5,442 nt of DNA from positions 1 through 5,442 of the forward strand of contig CAMETB010000096.1 of the NCBI GenBank assembly GCA_945936265.1, given 5' to 3'. Both the position numbers and the translations under genes were made by a program. The notes beneath the pieces are model-generated. The model ran no database searches. It saw only the letters and a list, made by a program, of their open reading frames with translations, and had not been told where the DNA came from. Every line of letters begins with the position of its first letter. Within the stretch, counting starts at the first letter, position 1. Positions 1-5,442 of this stretch are shown one piece after another. Source of the DNA: an uncultured Clostridia bacterium. Its GTDB lineage: Bacteria; Bacillota; Clostridia; Oscillospirales; CAG-272.

Positions 1-1
1 G

Positions 2-2242
2 GGCTGGGGCTCGGGCGATATGCTTGCGCAGAATACGGTGCAGTTGAACGAGGCTCTTAAAAACGAGGGCTACACATTAAGCCGTGACCTTGACGAGATA
101 TCGGAAAAATGGGTAAGCGAGCATGCCGACGAATACAGGCTTACAAATCGCGACTGGGAGAAATGGACTTTCAGATACGGTGAGATAGCACTTGAAGACG
201 GCGATATTGAAAAAGCCGCAAAGGACGCAAAAACCGCGATAATAACCATCGGGCGTTTCAGCGGAGAAGCAAAGGATTTGAGTGACGAGGAGGGCTTTTT
301 CAGGCTTCATTCCGACGAGGTGTCCCTTATAAAGAGAGTATCGGAATCTTTTGAAAAAACCGTGCTCCTTCTTAATACATACGGAGTTATGGACATAAGA
401 GCAATTGACGAATGCAAGGTTGACGCAATACTTTACGTTTCTCTTTGCGGAGAGCAGTTCGGAAATGCCGTAGCGGACGTAATAAGCGGCAAGGTAACGC
501 CGGGCGGTAAACTTGCGGCTACCTGGGGATACAAATATGAAGACTATCCCACAAGGGACGGAATAAGGACGCTTGAGGTGCCTTATAACGAGGGAATATA
601 CGTAGGCTATCGCTATTTTGATACCTTCGGCAAAGAGCCGAGATATCCCTTTGGCTTCGGACTTTCTTATACAGAATTTGAGAGCAAAGTCACCGATATA
701 AAGGTGGACGGACAGATCGTCGATATAACCGTCAAGGTTACGAATACGGGCGATAAATACGACGGTAAAGAGGTAGTGCAGTGCTACCTTTCAGCACCGC
801 AGAAAAAACTCGAAAAAGCATATCAGGAACTTTGCGCATACGGAAAAACGGATTTGTTGAAGCCGGGTGAGTCCTCTGAACTGACGCTTTCTTTCGATAT
901 TACCGATATGGCATCATACGACGAGCAGAGCGCGTCATATATTCTCGAGGGCGGCGATTATGTCGTAAGAGTTGGCAATTCATCAAGGAACACTCATGTC
1001 GCTTGCATAATAAGGATTGACAGGGATGTATGCTGTGCCGTTGCAAAGAACAGAATGAAATGCAACGTAGAGTTAAACCTTTTGAGCAACAAGAACGCAA
1101 AGCCTTATACCTACAAGGGCGAAAAAGAGGAAATCGCAAACGCTCCGATATTCCGTTTTGATTGCGATTCGGTTGAAAAAGTAATTTATGCAGTTGCCGA
1201 AAATGTTCCCGTAAACGAACTTAAGAAAAAATCGGAAACCGAAATATATACTCTTGAAGATGTGATAAACGGCAGAGCAACGGCAGAGGATGTTGCGGCG
1301 CAGTTCAGCGATGAAGAAATAGCATCTTTCCTCAACGGAGTAATATACACGGGTGCAGACGCCAACGCAAACGTCGGCAGCATGTCATCCAAGGTACATG
1401 GCGCGGCAGGCGAGATGTGGGGGAGTGAAAAGTATAAAATCCCCGTAAACGCCTGTGCGGACGGTCCCTCGGGTGTTCGCCTTTCGGTATTCGGAACTCC
1501 CGAGTCAGAGGACACGGAAATTGCCCATAATGTCGTCGCTTATCCGTCCGGAACTTGCTTTGCAAACTCATGGGATCTTGACGCGGCAAGGCTTTTCGGC
1601 GAGTGCGCGCGTTCCGACCTTGAATATGCGGATATCGAGGGATGGCTTGCACCCGGAATAAACATTCAGAGAAACCCCCTGAACGGCAGAAACTTTGAGT
1701 ATTTCTCCGAAGATCCTTTGATTGCGGGTAAAATGGCTTCCTACATAACGATAGGCGTACAGTACGACGAAAATGCAGATCCGACGGGAAGATATACCAC
1801 CGTCAAGCATTTTGCCTGCAACAATATAGAGTATGAGCGCGGCGTATCCGACAGTCAGGTAAGTGAAAGAGCGTTGCGTGAGATATACTTAAAAGGCTTT
1901 AAAATAGCCGTTGAGGAGAGCGCTCCTCTTGCCGTTATGACGTCTTATAACAAGGTAAACGGCGAATTTACAAGCACCTATTACGACCTTATAAACGGAA
2001 TTTTAAGAGGAGAATGGGATTTTGACGGCATAGTTATGACAGACTGGAACCCTTGCTCCAATCCGAAACGCCATTCTCACGCAGGAAACGATCTCATTAT
2101 GCCGGGTTGCCACAGAAAAGAAATACTCGAAGGGCTTGCGAGCGGAGAAATTAAAAGAGCAGACGCGCAGGCATGCGTTGCGAGACTTATCAATTTCATA
2201 ATCAGAACCAACTATGTAATAAAAGACCGCAAAGCAAAATAA
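2..2242 (+). CDS. Glycoside hydrolase family 3 beta-glucosidase-type enzyme, reversed domain order, 5'-truncated by window
   Basis: This GH3 retaining glycosidase probably hydrolyses terminal beta-linked glucose (or a related sugar) from oligosaccharides; the exact substrate cannot be read from sequence. The reading frame is open from base 2, giving GWGSGD before the first visible Met at 20, so that Met is internal and the true start lies upstream. Numbering from that Met, the (alpha/beta)6 GH3 C-type domain comes first (to about 185), with SGE at 81-83; Glu83 is the likely acid/base because it sits in the position of the SGEG motif of related enzymes. PYNEGIYVGYRYF (188-200) and YPFGFGLSY (209-217) follow, then a fibronectin-III-like domain (about 233-322). 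The TIM-barrel GH3 N-type domain comes last (about 411-735): DGPSGVR 481-487, GRNFEYFSEDP 556-566, KHF 596-598, and VMTDW with nucleophile Asp675. This is the reverse of the usual GH3 order, an arrangement known from Ruminococcus and Butyrivibrio enzymes. No frameshift is seen. Whether it is exported is unknown because the N-terminus is missing. A strong terminator follows the stop codon. Confidence 0.93.
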   Translation, partial: GWGSGDMLAQNTVQLNEALKNEGYTLSRDLDEISEKWVSEHADEYRLTNRDWEKWTFRYGEIALEDGDIEKAAKDAKTAIITIGRFSGEAKDLSDEEGFFRLHSDEVSLIKRVSESFEKTVLLLNTYGVMDIRAIDECKVDAILYVSLCGEQFGNAVADVISGKVTPGGKLAATWGYKYEDYPTRDGIRTLEVPYNEGIYVGYRYFDTFGKEPRYPFGFGLSYTEFESKVTDIKVDGQIVDITVKVTNTGDKYDGKEVVQCYLSAPQKKLEKAYQELCAYGKTDLLKPGESSELTLSFDITDMASYDEQSASYILEGGDYVVRVGNSSRNTHVACIIRIDRDVCCAVAKNRMKCNVELNLLSNKNAKPYTYKGEKEEIANAPIFRFDCDSVEKVIYAVAENVPVNELKKKSETEIYTLEDVINGRATAEDVAAQFSDEEIASFLNGVIYTGADANANVGSMSSKVHGAAGEMWGSEKYKIPVNACADGPSGVRLSVFGTPESEDTEIAHNVVAYPSGTCFANSWDLDAARLFGECARSDLEYADIEGWLAPGINIQRNPLNGRNFEYFSEDPLIAGKMASYITIGVQYDENADPTGRYTTVKHFACNNIEYERGVSDSQVSERALREIYLKGFKIAVEESAPLAVMTSYNKVNGEFTSTYYDLINGILRGEWDFDGIVMTDWNPCSNPKRHSHAGNDLIMPGCHRKEILEGLASGEIKRADAQACVARLINFIIRTNYVIKDRKAK

Positions 2243-2253
2243 TATCAAACAAG

Positions 2254-2290
2254 CAGGCTGCCGCAATCTAAATTTGCGGCGGTCTGTTCT
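2254..2290 (+). terminator. Intrinsic terminator after the GH3 gene
   Basis: A 13-bp stem (2254-2266 with 2274-2286, two G-U pairs, core CCGCAA/TTGCGG) closes a 7-nt loop. It is followed by the T-rich tail TTCTTAT. It starts 12 nt after the GH3 stop codon and separates that gene from the infC operon promoter. Confidence 0.8.
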
Positions 2291-2372
2291 TATAATACGG
2301 TGTAATCGCAGTAATATCAGTAGCTGATTTCAGATAAGTAAATAAAAAAGATGAAAAAATTATAAAAACCAC

Positions 2373-2401
2373 TTGACAGGTGGGGTCTGATATGATATAA
2401 T
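2373..2401 (+). promoter_or_regulatory. Consensus sigma-A promoter with extended -10, driving the infC operon
   Basis: The -35 box TTGACA (2373-2378) and the -10 box TATAAT (2396-2401) are both perfect consensus with a 17-bp spacer. A TG one base upstream of the -10 box (2393-2394) adds an extended -10 element. The stretch just upstream (about 2338-2370) is rich in A-tracts and could act as an UP element. Transcription should start near 2408. Such strength suits a ribosomal-protein operon and implies that control occurs after initiation, in the leader. Confidence 0.9.
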
Positions 2402-2434
2402 GGCAGAGCAAAAGGAAGCAGAACTCTCCGTTCT

Positions 2435-2500
2435 CACCTGCATATATCGGTATGCACGGTTAATATTTCACAGGCGTCGTCATCGTCTGTGTCTTAGGTG
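2435..2500 (+). promoter_or_regulatory. Long-range pairing CACCT/AGGTG competing with the leader terminator
   Basis: CACCT at 2435-2439 and AGGTG at 2496-2500 are perfect complements enclosing the GCATA/TATGC hairpin and the 8-bp hairpin, which would give a three-way junction. The 3' strand shares bases 2498-2500 with the terminator stem, so the two folds exclude each other at least in part. Which fold L20 favours cannot be decided from sequence alone. Confidence 0.5.
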
Positions 2501-2529
2501 CGGGGATTTTGGTTCTTCGCACATTTTTT
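2498..2529 (+). terminator. Premature intrinsic terminator (attenuator) in the infC leader
   Basis: GTGCG (2498-2502) pairs with CGCAC (2518-2522). The stem extends inward by GGGA/TTCT (2503-2506 with 2514-2517, two G-U pairs), and an A plus six T residues (2523-2529) follow directly. It sits between a strong promoter and infC, so it must be read through for operon expression. That makes it an attenuator rather than a gene-end terminator. Confidence 0.8.
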
Positions 2530-2562
2530 GTTGTCAGGGGTTTCCCGTCTTTTGAATTAAAT

Positions 2563-2568
2563 GGAGGT
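2563..2568 (+). promoter_or_regulatory. Shine-Dalgarno GGAGGT that places the infC start at ATT 2576
   Basis: GGAGGT at 2563-2568 is a near-perfect anti-16S match, with 7 nt between it and the ATT at 2576, the optimal distance. It overlaps the in-frame ATG at 2561, which itself has no Shine-Dalgarno sequence at a usable distance (the nearest G-run is at 2537-2540). This site decides the start codon. Confidence 0.85.
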
Positions 2569-2575
2569 GCTTACG

Positions 2576-3091
2576 ATTAGCGCAAAGGAATTGTCAATCA
2601 ATGAGGAAATAAGATTCAAGGAAGTAAGAGTTGTTGCGGATAACTCGGAACAGCTCGGAGTTATGTCGTCCGACGAGGCTTTGGAAAAAGCCTACTCTAT
2701 GGGGCTCGACCTCGTGCTTATCGCTCCTACGGCAACGCCACCGGTCTGCCGCATTATGGATTACGGAAAATTCCGTTATGACCGCGACAAGAAGGAGAAG
2801 GAAGCAAAGAAAAAGCAGCAGGTTGTCAATATAAAGGAAGTTCAGCTTTCCTGCAGAATCGACACTCATGATTTCGATACTAAAGCGAATAACGCAATCC
2901 GTTTCTTAAAAGGCGGCGACAAGGTAAGGGTTGTGCTTTCCTTTAAGGGAAGAGAAATGGCTCATACTCAAACGGGCGCCGATATTATTGCCCGTTTTGT
3001 CGATAAATGCTCGGAGTTCGGAAGCATAGATAAGCCTCCGGTACTTGAAGGAAGAAGAATGTCGGCTGTAATAAATCCGCTCAAAAAATAA
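2576..3091 (+). CDS. infC: Translation initiation factor IF-3, ATT start codon
   Basis: IF3 binds the 30S subunit in the cytoplasm, blocks premature 50S joining and checks the initiator tRNA-start codon pairing. With ATT 2576 as start the protein is 171 residues, normal for the family (about 170-180), and begins SAKELSINEEIR after the initiator residue, like the SKD...VNEGIR start of Bacillus IF3. The N-domain spans about 8-70 and contains the IF3 signature RIMDYGKFRY (59-68). A Lys/Glu-rich linker helix covers about 70-84, and the C-domain about 85-169 includes DTHDF (96-100), KGGDKVRVVLSFKGRE (112-127) and LEGRRMS. An in-frame ATG at 2561 would add five residues but lacks a Shine-Dalgarno site. 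AUU is a known infC start in E. coli and Bacillus and lets IF3 repress its own translation by discriminating against non-canonical starts. The gene is first in the infC-rpmI-rplT operon, with 42 nt to rpmI. Confidence 0.95.
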   Translation: MSAKELSINEEIRFKEVRVVADNSEQLGVMSSDEALEKAYSMGLDLVLIAPTATPPVCRIMDYGKFRYDRDKKEKEAKKKQQVVNIKEVQLSCRIDTHDFDTKANNAIRFLKGGDKVRVVLSFKGREMAHTQTGADIIARFVDKCSEFGSIDKPPVLEGRRMSAVINPLKK

Positions 3092-3133
3092 CGGATTTTA
3101 AGTTTGTTACAATTACGAAAGGAAATAAATATC

Positions 3134-3328
3134 ATGGGAAAAATCAAAACACATAAGGCATCAAGCAAAAGATTTTCTTTGACCGGTACGGGCAAAGTAA
3201 AAATGTTTCATTCACAGCACCGCCACAATCTCGGTCTTAAAAATGCAAAGCGCAAGAGAAAGCTTCGTTCCGGAGCATACCTCAGCGAGAGCATGGCACC
3301 TAATATCAAAAAACTTATCAATCAGTAA
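3134..3328 (+). CDS. rpmI: 50S ribosomal protein L35 (bL35)
   Basis: This small, very basic 50S subunit protein is 64 residues long, the usual size. The family signature is clear: KIKTHKASSKRF (residues 3-14), TGTGKVK (17-23), an H-rich stretch near 26-32 and the KRKRKLR run near 40-46. The ATG at 3134 is chosen because it gives the conserved MGKIKTHK start and has AAAGGA (3118-3123) 10 nt upstream. An earlier in-frame TTG at 3104 would add ten non-conserved residues. It sits between infC (42 nt upstream) and rplT (32 nt downstream), the standard operon order. Confidence 0.97.
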   Translation: MGKIKTHKASSKRFSLTGTGKVKMFHSQHRHNLGLKNAKRKRKLRSGAYLSESMAPNIKKLINQ

Positions 3329-3360
3329 TTGACGAAGATTAAACCGGGAGGATAAATAAA

Positions 3361-3714
3361 ATGGCTAGAGTTAAGGGTGCTTTAATGGCACGCAAAAGAA
3401 GAAATAAAGTATTGAAAATGGCGAAAGGCTACTACGGCGCAAAGAGCAAACGTTTCAAGATGGCTAAACAGGCCGTTATGAAGAGCGGTAACTATGCGTT
3501 CGCCGGCCGCAGAATGAAGAAGAGAGATTTCCGTTCTCTCTGGATCACCAGAATTTCCGCACAGGCTAAGGTATGCGGCATGAACTATTCGACGCTTATG
3601 CACGGTCTTAAACTTGCCGGAATAGATCTTAACAGAAAGATGCTTGCAGACCTTGCAGTTTCCGACAAGGAAGCATTTGCGGCACTTGCCGAAAAAGCAA
3701 AAGCGGCTCTTTAA
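3361..3714 (+). CDS. rplT: 50S ribosomal protein L20 (bL20)
   Basis: L20 binds 23S rRNA early in 50S assembly and, in Firmicutes and E. coli, represses its own operon by binding the mRNA. The 117-residue length is typical. The N-terminal basic extension (ARVKGALMARKRRNKVL, then AKGYYGAKSKRFK near 21-33) is the rRNA-threading tail. The globular C-terminal part contains RRMKKRDFRSLWITRI (about 50-65) and NYSTLMHGLKLAGIDLNRKMLADLA, all well conserved. GGGAGGA (3346-3352) lies 8 nt before the ATG. It is the last gene of the operon, followed by a terminator. It is the likely ligand of the leader at 2408-2560. Confidence 0.98.
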   Translation: MARVKGALMARKRRNKVLKMAKGYYGAKSKRFKMAKQAVMKSGNYAFAGRRMKKRDFRSLWITRISAQAKVCGMNYSTLMHGLKLAGIDLNRKMLADLAVSDKEAFAALAEKAKAAL

Positions 3715-3724
3715 TCAAAACATT

Positions 3725-3752
3725 AAAAACTCGGCGGCAAGCCGAGTTTTTT
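3725..3752 (+). terminator. Intrinsic terminator of the infC-rpmI-rplT operon
   Basis: The stem ACTCGGC (3729-3735) with GCCGAGT (3741-3747) closes a 5-nt loop, is extended by four A-T pairs, and ends in a T run (3747-3752). It begins 10 nt after the rplT stop codon. Confidence 0.93.
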
Positions 3753-3818
3753 CAAATAATGAGTCAGATAAATTTTATAAAAATTCTCAGAAATAAATTA
3801 TGAGAGAGGAGAAGATAC

Positions 3819-4643
3819 ATGAATTCAGATTGCTTCAAGGCTGATCTCATAACTTCAAAATCAAATTCTACAATTGTCGAAATTGCTAAACTGAACGATA
3901 AAAAGTACAGAGATTTGAACAAAAGATTTATATGCGACGGAGTAAAGCTTTTTCTTGAATGTGTCGAATACGGCGCAAACATAAGGTATGTGATACTCAG
4001 CGACAAAGCGGAATTTGATGATTTTACTGTTGAAAAAATACGTTCATGCGGTAATAAAGGAGCGAAAATTATTTGCGTCACCGACTCGGTTTTCTCAAAA
4101 CTCACCGCTGAAAAATCCCCGCAGGGAATTGTAACGGTATGCGATTTTTTATCGCAAAAGCATAGACGTTTTGCAAATGCCGAAAATATTTATGACGGAG
4201 AAAAGGTAATGCTTTTTGAGTCGGTAAGAGACCCCGGTAACCTCGGCACCATAATAAGATGTGCCGCCGCTTTCGGACTTGACAGAATAATTCTTTCACC
4301 TGACTGTGCGGATATATATTCGCCAAAGGTAATGCGTTCCGCCATGGGAGCGGTTTTCAAAGTGGGAATAGATATAATCGACGACTTTTCCTCGGCGGTG
4401 AATATATTGCGCACAAGCGGCAGAAGAGTCCTTGCCTCAATGCTTGGCACCCGCTCGCTCGTTCTCGGCAAAGACGCGGTTTCGGAAAGCGATGTTATAG
4501 TGCTCGGCAACGAGGGACACGGTATAAGCGACAAAACGGCAGTTGCCTGCGACGACAGTATTTTCATACCTATGCGTGAAAACACGGAATCCCTCAACGT
4601 ATCAATGGCGGCGGGGATCTTTATGTGGGAACTGTTCGGCTGA
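3819..4643 (+). CDS. SpoU/TrmH-family 2'-O-ribose RNA methyltransferase, possible RlmP (YsgA) homologue
   Basis: This is a SPOUT-class enzyme that transfers a methyl group from S-adenosylmethionine to a ribose 2'-OH in rRNA or tRNA. The 274 residues split into an N-terminal RNA-binding (SpoU substrate-binding) domain (about 15-110; KSPQGIV at 99-105) and the knotted catalytic domain (about 128-274). All three SpoU motifs are present: motif 1 DPGNLGTIIRCAAAFG at 138-153 (Asn141, catalytic-type Arg147), motif 2 IVLGNEGHGI at 227-236 (Glu232), and motif 3 starting IPMRENTESLNVSMAAGI at 250. The ATG at 3819 has AGGAG (3807-3811) 7 nt upstream. It follows the infC-rpmI-rplT terminator by about 65 nt. 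In Bacillus, ysgA, shown to make Gm2553 in the 23S rRNA A-loop and renamed RlmP, lies in the same chromosomal neighbourhood, so RlmP is my first guess. RlmB or another paralogue cannot be excluded. I see no convincing promoter of its own; read-through is possible. Confidence 0.93.
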   Translation: MNSDCFKADLITSKSNSTIVEIAKLNDKKYRDLNKRFICDGVKLFLECVEYGANIRYVILSDKAEFDDFTVEKIRSCGNKGAKIICVTDSVFSKLTAEKSPQGIVTVCDFLSQKHRRFANAENIYDGEKVMLFESVRDPGNLGTIIRCAAAFGLDRIILSPDCADIYSPKVMRSAMGAVFKVGIDIIDDFSSAVNILRTSGRRVLASMLGTRSLVLGKDAVSESDVIVLGNEGHGISDKTAVACDDSIFIPMRENTESLNVSMAAGIFMWELFG

Positions 4644-4656
4644 CATTCTGTTTTTC

Positions 4657-4681
4657 AAAAAAGCAAAATATTTGCCTTTTT
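4657..4681 (+). terminator. Weak AT-rich terminator-like hairpin after the methyltransferase gene
   Basis: AAAAA-GCAAA (4658-4667) can pair with TTTGC-TTTTT (4671-4681), with a single bulged C at 4676 and a 3-nt loop. The 3' arm doubles as the T tail. It lies 14 nt after the stop codon. The low GC content makes it a modest terminator at best. Confidence 0.4.
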
Positions 4682-4684
4682 CCA

Positions 4685-4713
4685 TTGACTTTTTTTCAGC
4701 AAGATGTTATTAT
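4685..4713 (+). promoter_or_regulatory. Sigma-A promoter with extended -10 upstream of dprA
   Basis: The -35 TTGACT (4685-4690, 5 of 6 consensus) and the -10 TATTAT (4708-4713, 5 of 6) are separated by exactly 17 bp. A TG at 4705-4706 gives an extended -10. Transcription would start near 4720, about 45 nt before the dprA ATG. The region is AT-rich, so some chance similarity is expected, but the spacing plus the TG makes it credible. Confidence 0.7.
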
Positions 4714-4764
4714 ATAAAAATAAAGGCAATATAAAAGCAATCAGATATTTCGTGAGGGTAAAAA

Positions 4765-5442
4765 ATGGACGAAAAACTTATATGGCTTTGGCTGTCGTTG
4801 CATTTCGGCGCAGGCAGTACCTTATATGAAAAACTCTATACTCATTTCGGCTCTGTCGGGGCGATTTTCGATTCCGACGACGCAGATGTCGAACCTCTTG
4901 ACTTTCTTAATTCTTCACAGAAAAGAAAACTTCTTGATAAGAATACCGACCATGCAAAAGAGGTTATGGAGTGGTGTGACGATAACGGCGTTTCGGTTAT
5001 CGCTTTTTCGGACGTAAATTATCCCTCGCCGCTTAAATCTCTGCCTAATTTTCCCGCCGTGCTTTATTGCAAAGGCACTTTGCCCGATTTTGAAAGCGAC
5101 CTTTGCATAGCCGTTGTCGGCACAAGAAAAATGACGGCATATGGTCAGAAAAACGCATATGAACTCGGTTTCGGTCTTGCAAAAGGCGGCGCCATCGTAG
5201 TAAGCGGTATGGCGCTCGGCATTGACTGTACGGCGCAGAAGGGTTGCCTTTACGCAGGAGGAAGAACCGTTGCGGTTTTAGGCTCGGGTATAGATATTGT
5301 TTACCCGAAGGAGAATACGGAACTCTTTGACAAAATAATATTAAACGGTGCGGTTATTACCGAGTACGCCCCGGGAACGCCTCCTGCCGGCACAAATTTT
5401 CCCGTAAGAAACAGGATAATAAGCGGTCTTTGCAGAGGTACG
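4765..5442 (+). CDS. dprA: DNA-processing protein DprA (Smf), 3'-truncated by window
   Basis: DprA binds incoming single-stranded DNA in the cytoplasm and loads RecA onto it during natural transformation; it is also common in bacteria not known to be competent. The frame is open for 226 residues to the last base, so the C-terminus (including any winged-helix domain) lies outside. Residues 1-60 look like the N-terminal SAM/HhH-type domain. YPSPLKSLPNFPAVLYCKG (86-104) leads into the Rossmann-like DprA domain, with GTRKMTAYG (119-127), SGMALGID (147-154), VAVLGSGIDIVYPKEN (169-184), ITEYAPGTPP (198-207) and FPVRNRIISGL (212-222). The usual GIDxxAH motif reads GIDCTAQ here, with Gln158 replacing the common His. 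GAGGG (4754-4758) lies 6 nt before the ATG. It is preceded by its own promoter and so probably heads a new unit; in many Firmicutes topA follows, but that is outside the window. Confidence 0.95.
   Translation, partial: MDEKLIWLWLSLHFGAGSTLYEKLYTHFGSVGAIFDSDDADVEPLDFLNSSQKRKLLDKNTDHAKEVMEWCDDNGVSVIAFSDVNYPSPLKSLPNFPAVLYCKGTLPDFESDLCIAVVGTRKMTAYGQKNAYELGFGLAKGGAIVVSGMALGIDCTAQKGCLYAGGRTVAVLGSGIDIVYPKENTELFDKIILNGAVITEYAPGTPPAGTNFPVRNRIISGLCRGT

Larger units (their letters stand above)
2408..2560 (+). ncRNA. infC operon 5' leader, L20-leader-type autoregulatory RNA
   Basis: This untranslated leader lies between the infC promoter and infC. Several hairpins are visible: AGAAC/GTTCT (2420-2424/2430-2434, loop TCTCC); TGCATA/TATGCA (2439-2444/2451-2456), which can be extended by ACC/GGT (2436-2438/2458-2460) across a bulged C; and an 8-bp stem 2469-2476/2484-2491. 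An intrinsic terminator follows at 2498-2529. CACCT (2435-2439) is exactly complementary to AGGTG (2496-2500), which overlaps the 5' arm of the terminator. In Bacillus subtilis and other Firmicutes, ribosomal protein L20 represses infC-rpmI-rplT by promoting premature termination in this leader, whose fold resembles the L20 site on 23S rRNA. Position, gene order and architecture match; I could not run a covariance-model search. The 5' end is inferred from the promoter. Confidence 0.75.

Noticed and set aside
1186..1810. Open frames on both strands inside the GH3 gene, up to 109 codons
   Set aside because: They are shadows of a strongly conserved GH3 coding frame, show no recognisable protein family, and have no plausible Shine-Dalgarno sites or operon context.
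2316..2328. Inverted repeat ATCAG-TAG-CTGAT upstream of the infC promoter
   Set aside because: Arms of only 5 bp in AT-rich DNA, about 45 bp upstream of the -35 box; no known operator recognised and chance occurrence is likely.
2561..2575. ATG at 2561 as the infC start codon
   Set aside because: It has no Shine-Dalgarno site at a usable distance, overlaps the GGAGGT that serves ATT 2576, and adds residues not seen in IF3 relatives. It is kept only as a minor alternative.
3104..3133. TTG start extending rpmI by ten residues
   Set aside because: The extension would include the ribosome-binding site of the ATG at 3134, and L35 proteins begin with M-x-K-x-KTHK.
3753..3818. Possible promoter before the methyltransferase gene and a small CTCA/TGAG inverted repeat
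   Set aside because: AT-rich sequence offers several weak -10-like strings, but I see no -35 box at proper spacing; the repeat arms are only 4 bp.
4826..5017. 63-codon open frame at the start of dprA
   Set aside because: It lies in another frame within the clear DprA coding sequence that starts at 4765, and its translation resembles nothing known.
1..5442. Mobile element, CRISPR array, toxin-antitoxin or novel defence system
   Set aside because: No transposase or integrase, no repeated spacers, no paired small genes and no long terminal repeats are visible; the genes are accounted for by known families.

Overview
The window reads as an ordinary chromosomal segment of a low-to-moderate GC Firmicute, most likely a gut or rumen Clostridia member of the Ruminococcus/Butyrivibrio/Oscillospiraceae type. 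The clues are the infC-rpmI-rplT operon with a Firmicutes-style attenuated leader, a SpoU methyltransferase next to it as in Bacillus (ysgA/rlmP), purine-rich Shine-Dalgarno sites, and a family 3 glycosidase in the reversed domain order known from Ruminococcus and Butyrivibrio. The taxonomic call is inference; there is no rRNA in the window. All five genes lie on the + strand.

Layout. Bases 2-2242 hold the 3' part of a GH3 beta-glucosidase-type gene that enters from the left edge and ends at a strong intrinsic terminator (about 2254-2290). Bases 2373-2401 are a full-consensus extended -10 sigma-A promoter. It is followed by a structured leader of about 155-170 nt (about 2408-2575) that contains an internal terminator and a competing pairing, the architecture of an L20-type autoregulatory leader. 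Then come infC (IF3, best started at an ATT codon at 2576), rpmI (L35) and rplT (L20), closed by a terminator at 3725-3752. A SpoU/TrmH 2'-O-methyltransferase gene (3819-4643) follows. After a weak AT-rich terminator and a second extended -10 promoter (4685-4713), dprA begins at 4765 and runs off the right edge.

How the genes work together. infC, rpmI and rplT form one ribosome/translation transcription unit, probably tuned by L20 acting on the leader RNA. The methyltransferase probably modifies rRNA and fits this translation context. The GH3 enzyme releases sugars from plant-type oligosaccharides and is a separate upstream unit. dprA (RecA loading on incoming single-stranded DNA) starts a new unit.

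I found no mobile element, CRISPR array, tRNA/rRNA gene or evidence of an undescribed system. The points most worth a second look are the non-canonical ATT start of infC, the leader attenuator, and the permuted GH3 architecture.
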